Of a stretch of DNA of 64,000 nt, positions 48,861 to 58,429 are shown one piece after another. The stretch is from Aptenodytes patagonicus (taxonomy: Eukaryota; Chordata; Aves; Sphenisciformes; Spheniscidae), in the NCBI RefSeq assembly GCF_965638725.1, contig NC_134949.1, positions 51,240,151-51,304,150 on the forward strand, given 5' to 3'. The notes beneath the pieces are model-generated. The model saw only the letters and a program-made list of their open reading frames with translations, searched no databases and was not told where the DNA came from. The first letter of the stretch is position 1. Each line of letters opens with the position of its first letter. A program made the translations under genes and the position numbers.

Positions 48861-50371
48861 GTAACCGCCGCGCCCGGAGAGAGGGAGGGAGGCAGGCGGC
48901 CGCGGCTCCCCCCGGCCGGCTGCTGCGCTCTGCGCCGGGGAAGCGCTTGTCTCCGCGGGCTGGGCTGGGCAGCCGAGGGCAGGGCCGCTTCCCCCGAGGG
49001 CCGCGGCGTGCAGCGCTGCCCCCTCCTTGTTTTTGTAGTTAATGACAAAGCGTGCCCGGCTGATGCAGGGGAACTGCAAGCGGGCCATGGGAAGGGAGTT
49101 TGGATACTTTCAGGGGGTTAAACCGCTGTGTTTCACAGTTTGTTTGTTTGTTTGTTTGTTTTAATAGCCTGCATATCTGTTTTTATAACGGGCGCTCTTT
49201 TGCTTGCTTTGACGGATTAGTGACTTTCTTTCTTCTAAGCTCAGTATTTTCTTTAATCCTAGAACACCGGGGTTTGTGTTCCTGCTTGTTGCAGACAGAG
49301 CTCTCGGAGTTTTCCGGGCGCTGTCGCGGGGGTGGGAATGCCCCGGTTTAGCCGGTAGTGGTCCTGGAGGGGAGGGCGAGGGTGGGCCGGTGCTGGAACC
49401 CTGCCCTGTGACGAGGCGGTCCCGACCCGCCGTACTCCTCACGCCTCTTCTGTTACGGAGCTGTCACAGGCAAGCTGTGAGCAGCTCTGTAGGCGCTGTG
49501 TTAGCGTTCTCTAGCTTCAGCAGCACTTGTCACAGGTAAAGAAAATGACGAATAATTGTTTGTCGAAATTGGAAAACGCACACTTCTGGTGATGTTCTTA
49601 AGCGCTAAATATGAAGTGGTTTTAAAGAGGTCTTGTTTATTTTTTTATGAGCATGTTTCTAAACTGCCTCTGGTTACTTTTTTTAAGCATCATTATAAGT
49701 TTATCTTCGAAGCAAATTTTTTTTTTCTGTAGACAATGAAAACTTAAGATGTTTATATGTGCCTTTCTCCTCCTGTGAAATCTGGGGTAAATTTAAGATA
49801 TCCTAAACGGTCTTTTGTAGCTTTTAGGGGTGTTGCTTTTGAGATGGATGAAACCAACTGCATCTAGACAGTTTGTTAACTACAGCAAGCATTATTTATA
49901 AGTACTTCTATTTTTATACTGGGTGATGATATTTACATCGTGAACAAGAAAAGCATGTTTCGGGAATAATTCTGTGGAGTGCGCAGAAGGAGAGATGCAA
50001 AACTTAGGGGGGTGAGTACCAGCAGAAAAACTGTGAGAAGACTCAAGCTTGGAAACTTTATTTTTAAAGTTAATGATGTACCTTCAAAGAGTACCTCTCA
50101 GTAAATAAAGACTTGTTCCACATTTGATGATTAAGGAGGCAGGTGCCAGTATTTTAAATAATAAGGACTTCTAAACAACTGACAGATAACCGAGAATATA
50201 CTGCACAAATTTCATTTATCCTTAAGGTATTCAAGAAATTAAATTGTCGGTCTTTTGTACCCTGAACAGTTACGAAACTGGTTTGTTTCAGAGGGTGTTC
50301 TGCAGAAAAAAAGGATACAGTGTCCGTTTGAGTTCCATCTTGTCCAGGACTGGTTTCCTCTCTGCTGTCAG
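48861..50371 (+). other. MRPL42: MRPL42 intron 1
   Basis: Inferred 1.5 kb intron. It contains a (GTTT)n run at about 49137-49162. The acceptor, TTTCCTCTCTGCTGTCAG, is strong and ends at 50371, one base before the ATG. Confidence 0.6.
49137..49162 (+). repeat. (GTTT)n simple repeat
   Basis: About six GTTT units in MRPL42 intron 1. Confidence 0.85.
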
Positions 50372-50372
50372 C

Positions 50373-50454
50373 ATGGCAACATCGCTTAGAACTGCGCGGT
50401 CCGGCTTCTTTTGGATGCGTTCAGTAGCAACCTGTAAGCAGGCCCTGCTGCAGC
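50373..50454 (+). CDS. MRPL42: MRPL42 first coding exon (targeting peptide)
   Basis: 82 nt: 27 codons plus one base, [20 protein letters not shown] followed by CKQALLQ. The exon itself begins at 50372, one base before the ATG; A at -3 and G at +4 make a good Kozak context. Donor GTAAGT at 50455. Confidence 0.88.
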
Positions 50455-53400
50455 GTAAGTAGCGGTGAAATTGTAGAAGTCCTGTATTAAAATTTGTTCT
50501 TCAAGAGCCTCTTTCCTGTACTGTTTAAAGTAATGGAAGCATGGAAGTGAACTTTTATTTGAACGGAATCAAGTCTGATATTCCGTGTTCTCTGCTAATA
50601 ATTAAAGGATATCTTGATTTGTTTTTTTTCTTTTAAAGCTTCCATGATCCACATATGACACTCCTCTGATTTATTAGTTAGCTTGTAAATACCGTCCCTC
50701 TTACCACTGATTATATTTGAAGATTTAAATTCATTTTTTCAGACTTACAAACAGTGGTGAGAACAGGCTGCAGTAAAATCTCATTACTTAACCTAAACAG
50801 AGAACAAGTGAAAACAGGCATTATTTCTTAGATTTTTGTCCATGTTTTAGGTGTCAATAGAAAGATGTAGGGGAGATAGTAAAGGTGGTAGAAAAGACAG
50901 GAATTGAGAAAATATAATGGACATTGTTACATTTTAGAGGTTAGTGGGCAAGGAGGGGAAAGAAATCTTAGTAAGAAATACGAACCATTTGCAGTAATAT
51001 TTCACCAGAACTCAACTTCTTAATAACTAAGAATGGTTTAACTGGAAGAACTGAAGCATGGAAGTATTAACAGAAATTCTAAATTTAAGAATTTTATATC
51101 TAAGATACATATTTAAATATATTAGCTATATCTAATTTTAAATTTAAGAATTTTACATCTCAAGTATTTCTGAGAGAAAAATAGCTACACGAAAGATTCT
51201 TCTTGGTTCTTTCCGCTTTCCCAATTTTGACACACTGAATGCTCTCCCTCTCTATTATGGACAGCCAAGAAGAATCCTATCTGTATTAAAACTAAAGATG
51301 GTCTACATAAAATAACAAGTCAAAAAAAAGGTGAAACCTTTTTATGACTGACTTGAAAACAGAAGGCTCGGAACATGCCAAGACTTAGTTCTTGTGATCG
51401 TAATTCAGTTCTTAAAGTGTAGTGGTAGAAGAAGCTTCACTGGACTCAGAAACTTACATGTGGATTTGTGTCAGGTTCCGGCAGTAAAGGAAGGGGTTTG
51501 CCAGTAGAAGTCACTACAGGCACCTCCCAGGCCCATCTGAGGCATGCATACCTACGTGGTTGTGGAAGGCAAGATGCCTATGGTATGGTTCCTATATAAG
51601 GGGCTGTTGCTATGTAACGCCTGACGTTAGGTTTATGGTTGGACTCCATGATCTTAGTGGTCTTTTCCAACCTAAGTGATTTTATGATTCTAGGAAAAAA
51701 TGGGAATGGAATCGTGGGAAAATGCAGTTGGAAGGGACTTCGGGTGGTCTGTGGTCCAACCTCCTCCTCAAAGCAGGCTCCGCTCTGCAATCACACCAGG
51801 TTGCTCAGGGCTTTGTCCAGCTGGGTCTTTGAAATCCCCAAGGACAGAGACTGCAGAAACCTGCCTGGGCCCCCATCCCACTGGTTGGCTGTCCTCGTGA
51901 GGAAAACGTTTCTCTACATAGCCGGTCAGAGCCTCTCGTTTCAACTTAGGGATGTTGTTCTGTGTCCTCCCACCATGCACTGCTGTGAACAGACTGGCTC
52001 CCTCTCCTCAGTAACCCCAACCATCATACATAGTCGCTGGGGGCTGCTGCTAGGTCTCCCCAAAACTGTCTCTGCTCCAGACTGAGCCAGCTCCGGTCCC
52101 TCAGCCTTTCCCCGCAGGGCAGGTGCTGCAGCCCCCCCCGACCCTCTTGGCGGGCCTTGGCTGAACTCATTCAAGTTTATCTTTTATTAGAAGGCCCCAA
52201 ACTGGCCATAGTATCTAGATGTGGTCTAACAGGTGCTGAGCAGAGGGAGATAATCCTTTCCCTCAGTTCACTTAGTACGGTCCCAGATGCTGTTGTCCTT
52301 CTTTACTACTTTTAATTCTTGCGATTGCTTTCCTTGGAGCAACAGGAACCTGGGGAAAGGGGTAAAGTTCTCTAGTGTTACAGCAGCTAAGATGTTATAG
52401 TTTTGTGGTTTGTATAGCATATATAGCAGTCACCAGTGAAGTACAAATTTGGTTTTTATAATAAATATTGCTATGAATGAAATTATGATCTTCCCTGTAA
52501 GTCATAAGGTAATGTTCTTTGCATATGTAAAGAATATGCTCTAATGGTGAAATCTATAGGTATTTTGTTCATACCGTGATTTTTTTCTTAGGAAAACAAT
52601 ACAATAGGAAAGGTAAATGTGGGCCATAGCTACCTAGATACTGTATTTTTTGATTGCACTAGAAATCTGTGTAGTAAAGTGAACTTCTATTTAGACAGTA
52701 TTTGGGTTCTTTTAATCTAGAACTGAGCATGATTATAATCCCTGATTAAGACTTAGAATGGAATGAAAATGTAAACATTCTTAAATTTGGCACAGTTCTG
52801 TTTGTTTTTACATTAGTGTTCTTTATGTGGGTTTGTTTTGCAGATGGAGCTGTGTATCATGCTTGCCATAAATCTACGTACTCGGTTCTCCCTGAAGACT
52901 ACAATTGGTACTTAAACATGCTTTGATGTGTGGCCTTTTCATGTAACGTTTCTTCCAGGGCTACTTTCTCTGTCGTGAAGTTGTCATATAATGGTATCAA
53001 ATATATCTTCTGCCAGTTTTGGATATATATAATAATTTTAACTAAAGTACTATTTCCAATCATAATGATTGTGAAGTTAGTATTTAAAAAAAATGTGTAA
53101 TGAAAAATCATGCAGGACTCAATTCTAAATGTGGTGATGACCCCAGTACCCCTGCAGTTTTGTTTGTGGAAGAGCAAAAGTAGCCAAGAGCAGTCATTTT
53201 CATTGATGCTTGTTTTTAAGACAAAGTCCAGGTATTTTTGTGCTGCTGCATGGGACATTTGAGTAGAAACCACAAAAGATGATACAAATATAGTGAGAAA
53301 CGCAGCATCCATGTCATACAAGGTTTTAGGAAGCTGATGTGTCACGGAAGTTAATAAGGAAGGAAGGTGAGAAGAGTCATACTCCCTCAAGGAACCTCTC

Positions 53401-56400
53401 AGTAGGACTTTTTGTTCATCATGCTCATCATCTTTGACCAAATATAAAAGTTAGAACCCCAATCAGAGCTTCGTTTTCTATTCTTTCGGTTGTAGGTGCC
53501 ACACTTCTTATACAGGCATGATGTCCTAGGTATCAGTGATGATCATTACCCCCATCTGTTGCTACGGTTTTATATGTAATTATTCAAAGTGTTAAAGATT
53601 TTTTTCCCCAACCCGTATTTCCAGCTATCTTTAATAATTTATTTTAGCCCTTTTTTTCTCTCCATCCAAAAAAAGAAACCTGAAGATGGCTGGGGGGAAA
53701 AAAAAAAAGCAGGAAGTTCAGATCAAGTATTTGTGACCCTTATTTTATAAGGGTTTATTTTACGGAAGATTCTTAAGAATTTGAAAGCGCAGGGTCAAAT
53801 CTGGTTTTCTTTGGGACTTGGGTTGTTGAGTTGCTCAGCATTTCTGAAAATTTTAAGGGATATATTTAAGAGTGTAAGTTTTTATTTTTATAGCAAAGTG
53901 GAACTTGCAGTGACATCAGATTTGAAGACAATTGTCTGCTACCACCCTTCGCTTGAGATTCCATACGAGCATACAAAAGTATGTCCAAATGTACACATTT
54001 ATATTTCTTACTCTTGTAAAGGCATAAGTAGTTCATAATTTTGAGCCTTTGGGGCATCTTTTTTAAAATTTGAAATACTGAGGTACTTTTTATTACATGA
54101 TCAGCATGTCTGTGAAGTGAGTGAATGATGAATATAGCTGCTGCCATGAGGAGGACCTTATTCTTAGTTGAATTGAGGGAAAGTTGAAGCGTAAGAAATG
54201 CTCAGGTATCACGGCATATAGTAACTCAGATAGAATTAAATGAGGCACTCAAATACTTGTGCGCCACAGAGAAAACTAATGTCTGTCTGTGAGTGTACTC
54301 AAAGAGGATGTTTGGAATGCAGGTTATAGTTCACACGTCCTCCTGTGTACAGATGCAGCAGTCTGGGCAAGAGCATATAAAGGAGTGCTGCTGCTGCTGT
54401 TTTCTTCAACTCCTGCTTTAAATCCCATTCAGCACTCTGGGTTCATAAACCCCACAAAAAACTTTAAATATTGAATTTTTATCTATCAGTAGTACTTTCA
54501 ATGTGTTCTTTACACTGATGAAAGTGTGTCTAGATAAACTTTTCTAGTGTACGCTTTTTGTTTCAATTTCCAGTTCTCATGTGCTAGTAAAATACTGCAA
54601 ATGGTAGCTACGTTGCTGAAGTACCCAATGTGAAAATTCTCCATTGAAAACTTAAAACATTTTAGCACTCTTTGCCTGCACGTCACATATCGGTATTTTT
54701 AAATTTATCATTTGCATGTCTCTCAGGAAAAACAGATGTAAAAGACTAAAACAAGGAAAAATATTTGTAATGGTGCTAGTAGTTAGGTTTCAGGTTGAGA
54801 ACAAACATCTTGGTCTTAGCAGATGCACAAACAATTAGGAAGTGACATTCTTCTCCAAGGTACAAATCATCTAAAAGCTTTTTTAGCGATGATGATCGTC
54901 ACTGTGAATAAATTTCTAAATAGGAATAACATGAGTACTTTTGTATTAGTAGAACTGAAGCTTATGATTCACCTAGTGAATTGTACAGGTGAGATCAGCA
55001 ATAATGATGACAGCAGCGCTGATTTTAGGGGTAGGGTAATCAGCTGTAGCACCTGGGGTAATTAGATGTTTCTAGACATCTGCTCCACAGTGATGTGGTT
55101 TTGTTTGGGGGGAGCAGGCGGTAAACAGCCTTTACAATTACAAGTATTCTTCTGTATTCCTTTGGTTTCAGCTGTTAAAAGAGTAAACTGTAATGCTATC
55201 TATGGAGCTTGGCTTCTTGTTTTTCTCAAAAAAAGGAGAAAAAGGAAATATATACACTACTGTTTTTATAGCCCATACCACGGCCAGATCCAGTGAATAA
55301 TAAAGAAGAAACCCTCGATCAAGTTTTGAAATGCAGATTGAATGAAAAGGAGCTAAAGAACAATAGAGGTCCTACAATTGAAGAGCTCAGCAAAATGTTT
55401 TACACAACAAAACATCGCTGGTATCCTGTGGGACAGTAAGTATTTTCTTTTCAATGTTTGTTCCTTTGGGGTGTAAAACGAGATACAGGAATAACTTAAT
55501 GATCAGATTCAACCTAGGATAAGTCATGTGAGATGAGATACTGTTAGCACACAGGCTACTACATAAAATCTTAAATGCAGTGTTGTGTAAATGGAAGACT
55601 GTATTTCGTAAGGTGTTTTTTTTTTTAACACTGCCCCTTTGGTAGACTTTGCAACGTGGTTTTTTTTGTAAAATATGTCACAGAGTAGAAATTTCTCATA
55701 CCATCTAGTTAGCTACTGGTTCAGGTGATTTATTAAAGTTGCATAAGTGAAGTCAGCATAAGAGAGTCTAGTATGTAAAATACTCTCAATGGATATAACC
55801 AAATACAGCTTGGAAACATGCATTGTCTATTCCTTAACAACTTTTCAGAAAAAAACTCAATGGGATGATTCTGAGACTTCAGAACAGTAGAGGTTTTTCA
55901 TTTGAAATGGTGGAAAGTGTGCCTTGTATTCAGAAAGCTAGGAGGAGGAGAGGTGCAAATACGCATGACTGAGCTTAAAGAGGAACTATAATACATTCAG
56001 ATATACCACTGGAAACAAATGGCATTCTAGTTTGTGTTGCTTCTTTCCAGTCTGTGTTACTACACCTTTTGGAAGCTGCTACTTTTATAGCTATGGAGAC
56101 TTGATACAGGCAGAATTTTTTTTTTTGTCCACAGAAAACTTTTTAATTACTGTGTTTTGGGAGTAGATAAAAGGAATGAAATGGTAGAACTTTCTATGGC
56201 CAGAGAGTAGCAGCTGTCACTTTAATGAGCATCAGACAGGATCTTCCTTGTTTTAGGGTAGGTAATTAAGAGGAAAGTAGGGATCATTTTTGTTCTGAAG
56301 AATGTGATTTTTAGTTTGTCTGCAAAATACTATGCTATTTAATATACAGTCTGGCACAACTCCTTTAAACACCGAGTCTCTTTGTTCTGTAGCAATCATT

Positions 56401-56769
56401 TTAGCCAAAGGAAAAGCTGACCATGTAATAAAACTAACTTCACACAAAGGATTAAGAATAAACAGCAGCCTTTCTACCTATTGAGCTGTAGAACCGATGG
56501 GATTATTGCGTGCTTGTAGCAGATGTAGCGGTAGAAATGAGTAGTGTTATGTAACTCCATGAACAACAGAGATTACATCTAATGAGTGGTGATGTGTTGT
56601 GCTCGTGTATCTTGTGTTTTGCTCACTTGTGTAACCTCCAGACCACTCACCGGGGGGGAAAAATATCAGGATAATCAAAGACTCCCCAAAGCTTGCATTC
56701 ACTGCAGCCTTTTTTTCTTCTAGGTATCATAGAAGACGCAAGAATCCTAATCCTCCTAAAGACAGATAA
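50373..56769 (+). CDS. MRPL42: MRPL42, mitochondrial ribosomal protein mL42, complete, 5 coding exons
   Basis: mL42 is a metazoan-specific protein of the mitochondrial large ribosomal subunit, made in the cytosol and imported (it was once also called MRPS32). The coding exons are 50373-50454, 52844-52907, 53894-53978, 55272-55435 and 56724-56769, in all 441 nt: 146 residues plus TAA, against 142 in human. Phases agree at every GT-AG junction. The N-terminus [20 protein letters not shown] is rich in Arg, Ser and Thr with no acidic residue, as in a mitochondrial targeting peptide. Conserved core: [57 protein letters not shown] and the basic tail ending NPPKDR. The N-terminal 25 residues differ most from human. 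AATAAA at 56819 gives a short 3' UTR. An older frame from 50244 is not used, as the acceptor falls just before the ATG. Confidence 0.95.
51624..51692 (+). mobile_element. CR1 3'-end fragment, plus orientation
   Basis: Only about 70 bp: the CR1 end (GGTTGGACTCCATGATCTTA and GTCTTTTCCAACCTAAGTGA) with the tail TTTTATGATTCTA. It is heavily 5'-truncated and abuts the next CR1 piece tail to tail. Confidence 0.85.
51693..52310 (-). mobile_element. CR1 fragment, minus orientation
   Basis: Reads as the reverse complement of a CR1 3' region. Starting from the tail there are GTTGGAAGGGACTTCGGGTG, TCCAACCTCC, GGTTGCTCAGGGC, and further on CCGGTCCCTCAGCCTTTCCC and AGATGTGGTCTAACAGGTGC. It is more diverged than the copy in UBE2N intron 1, with frames broken, so it is older or from another subfamily. 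The 148-codon plus frame inside is a shadow. Confidence 0.85.
52844..52907 (+). CDS. MRPL42: MRPL42 second coding exon
   Basis: 64 nt. It completes His28 and encodes [20 protein letters not shown] plus two bases of Cys49. Acceptor TTTGCAG, donor GTACTT at 52908 (weaker than consensus). Confidence 0.93.
52908..53893 (+). other. MRPL42: MRPL42 intron 3
   Basis: 986-nt intron, GTACTT to TTTATAG. On the minus strand a 180-codon open frame (53441-52899) covers much of it and runs into the exon; it is unrecognised and is discussed as a finding. Confidence 0.9.
53894..53978 (+). CDS. MRPL42: MRPL42 third coding exon
   Basis: 85 nt. It completes Cys49 and encodes [20 protein letters not shown] and EIPYEHTK, the best conserved part of the family. 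Ends on a codon boundary before GTATGT. Confidence 0.95.
53979..55271 (+). other. MRPL42: MRPL42 intron 4
   Basis: 1.3 kb intron, GTATGT to TTTTTATAG. AT-rich; no repeat or gene recognised. Confidence 0.9.
55272..55435 (+). CDS. MRPL42: MRPL42 fourth coding exon
   Basis: 164 nt: 54 codons plus two bases. [20 protein letters not shown], a charged middle part, and [18 protein letters not shown]. Donor GTAAGT at 55436. Confidence 0.95.
55436..56723 (+). other. MRPL42: MRPL42 intron 5
   Basis: 1.3 kb intron, GTAAGT to TTTTTTTCTTCTAG. Nothing else recognised. Confidence 0.9.
56724..56769 (+). CDS. MRPL42: MRPL42 last coding exon and stop
   Basis: 46 nt. It completes Gln132 and encodes [14 protein letters not shown] and TAA (56767-56769). 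Too short to be found as an open frame, but it matches the family C-terminus well. Confidence 0.94.
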
Positions 56770-56845
56770 TTAAGATAACTTCCTGTTCATCAGCACTTTG
56801 CTATCAATCCTTACTGGAAATAAAAATTACGGAAAATGTGATGTT
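56770..56845 (+). other. MRPL42: MRPL42 3' UTR (short)
   Basis: Sequence from the stop to just past AATAAA at 56819-56824. The right end is approximate, about 20 nt past the signal. Confidence 0.7.
56819..56824 (+). terminator. MRPL42: Poly(A) signal of MRPL42
   Basis: AATAAA 50 nt after the MRPL42 stop, in GGAAATAAAAATTACGG. The short distance is usual for mitochondrial ribosomal protein mRNAs. Confidence 0.75.
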
Positions 56846-57274
56846 TGGCAGTTCTATGTGAGTGCTATAACTAAAACACGCTTAACTAAACTTGTTATTT
56901 TCTATTCAACTAGTTGACAGTAGAAAAACAACAAAACTGCACTACTGGAACAAGGATCCAGTGAAGGCTATCGTATATGCATGGTCAGTGAATGTGCTAG
57001 TGTTAGAACTGGGTGTAACAGGTGATGGAGTGCTCCGATTAAACTAGGTCAGAGGCTCATCATTGGTAAAGTGAACGCACAGAAGTATGATGTCAAAATG
57101 GGAAGTCTAGAACTGGACACGTTAGGGTTTGGTGTTATTTTGGGGGATTTTTTTTTTTTAAGAAATCTAGTAACTGAAATGCAGATGAGCTTGGATACTG
57201 AGGTATTTATGAAATAGTACTTATGAAAAATATTATGAGGTATTTATGAAAACAGTGAAATAGTTTTGCTGCTT

Positions 57275-57331
57275 CTGTTACGCTTGTAAGATACCTGATT
57301 CCACGTTTAATCCTACATCAGCCAAGTGATT
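57275..57331 (+). repeat. Dispersed 57-bp repeat, copy 1
   Basis: Begins CTGTTACGCTTGTAAGATAC and ends CAGCCAAGTGATT. It matches 58373-58429 with about six or seven substitutions and no gap. The flanks do not match. Confidence 0.85.
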
Positions 57332-57492
57332 GTATTTAAAGCTAATGTTGTGTACTGAAAACTGGCCAACTTCGTTAAATTTTAGCTTCCAAAGCATAAT
57401 AACTCACCCTTCTAAATCACCCAGCATTCCTAAATATCTGAAATAACTTCTGTGTGCATTCGTGGTTTGTGGGTGGTTTTTTTTGGTTGTGG

Positions 57493-57521
57493 GTTTGTTT
57501 GTTTGTTTGTTTGTTTGTTTT
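57493..57521 (+). repeat. (GTTT)n simple repeat
   Basis: About seven GTTT units, downstream of MRPL42. Confidence 0.85.
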
Positions 57522-58372
57522 AAACCCACCCCAACTACCGCTCAGGGAGGATGCTATGTTTGTATATAAATTGGAATAGCTGTAGTTCAGGGGAGGAAGA
57601 GTTCTTTGCCTCAGCAAGGTAATCGGTGAAGACTCCCAGCTCTTTCTAGCTTACCTAGGGGGAAGGATTGGCCCTTTGCTATATAAAATGCTTTAAATTA
57701 AAGAAATTTGGTCTGATTCTACTTCATAGCTTTAGCGTTTTGTGGTGCCTAAATGTTTCTGCTATTAAAACGTTCTATGTCATCTAGCATTTTTTTCTCA
57801 GGAAAAGGAGATTCTTTACTCCAGTCTACAGTTCTAGGCATCTGACAGAAAAGGCTAGCTTGGAACATTGTGCCTCTGCCGAGATCCCAGTGACTTCATT
57901 AAGTCTTCTTAGCAGATCCTAATGAATGATCAGAAAATAATTATCCCATATGTGTCATACATTTTGATTGTATTTACTTTCCAAAGCAACTTGGATTAAG
58001 ATAGGAAGGTTCTTGTTTCTTGTATGTTAGTCTAATGTCATTTTGCCAGCATGTGTTATCTACACATTTTGCTAGAAGTGGAGTACCATATAAAGTCTCT
58101 AATCCTGGTCATTGTCAGTATAAAGGATACTTACTTTTCTAAAGTTACTACTAAATAACCTTTTTTTCCTTGAATTTCCTTTAATGGTGAAAAAAGTAAT
58201 GTTGGATGCATGTAAAAAGACTGCCTTTAAATACTTCTGGAAAATTTTACATAAAGCTAGTCTAAGTATTTATCTTGGTATTATTTTAAAAAATGCATTT
58301 TTTAAATCTGAATGCCAGTTAGCTGATAGTGGTTTATCAGAGCAGAGCATTGAATTGTTCTGCTTATTCTCT

Positions 58373-58429
58373 CTGTTATGCTTGTAAGATATCTGAGTCC
58401 ATGTTTAAGCCTACGTCAGCCAAGTGATT
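58373..58429 (+). repeat. Dispersed 57-bp repeat, copy 2
   Basis: Begins CTGTTATGCTTGTAAGATAT; same orientation as copy 1, 1098 bp to its right. Confidence 0.85.

Larger units (their letters stand above)
48335..49060. promoter_or_regulatory. MRPL42: CpG island of MRPL42 promoter
   Basis: A GC- and CpG-rich block that begins and ends sharply against AT-rich DNA. It covers the likely transcription start and first splice donor of MRPL42. Open frames of over 200 codons on both strands are by-products of base composition. Confidence 0.88.
50455..52843 (+). other. MRPL42: MRPL42 intron 2
   Basis: 2.4 kb intron. It carries a pair of CR1 pieces at 51624-52310 and a 22-bp AT-rich duplication at a 60-bp interval (51080-51101 and 51140-51161). 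Acceptor TTTGTTTTGCAG ends at 52843. Confidence 0.9.

Noticed and set aside
48330-49088. Open frames of 252 and 215 codons in the MRPL42 CpG island
   Set aside because: Same base-composition effect; no domain and no splice support.
50244-50462. Start of MRPL42 at an upstream methionine (50244)
   Set aside because: A strong acceptor ends at 50371, just before the ATG at 50373, and the protein from there has the right length and a targeting peptide.
51639-52085. 148-codon plus-strand frame
   Set aside because: It runs through the two CR1 pieces in the wrong orientation for ORF2.
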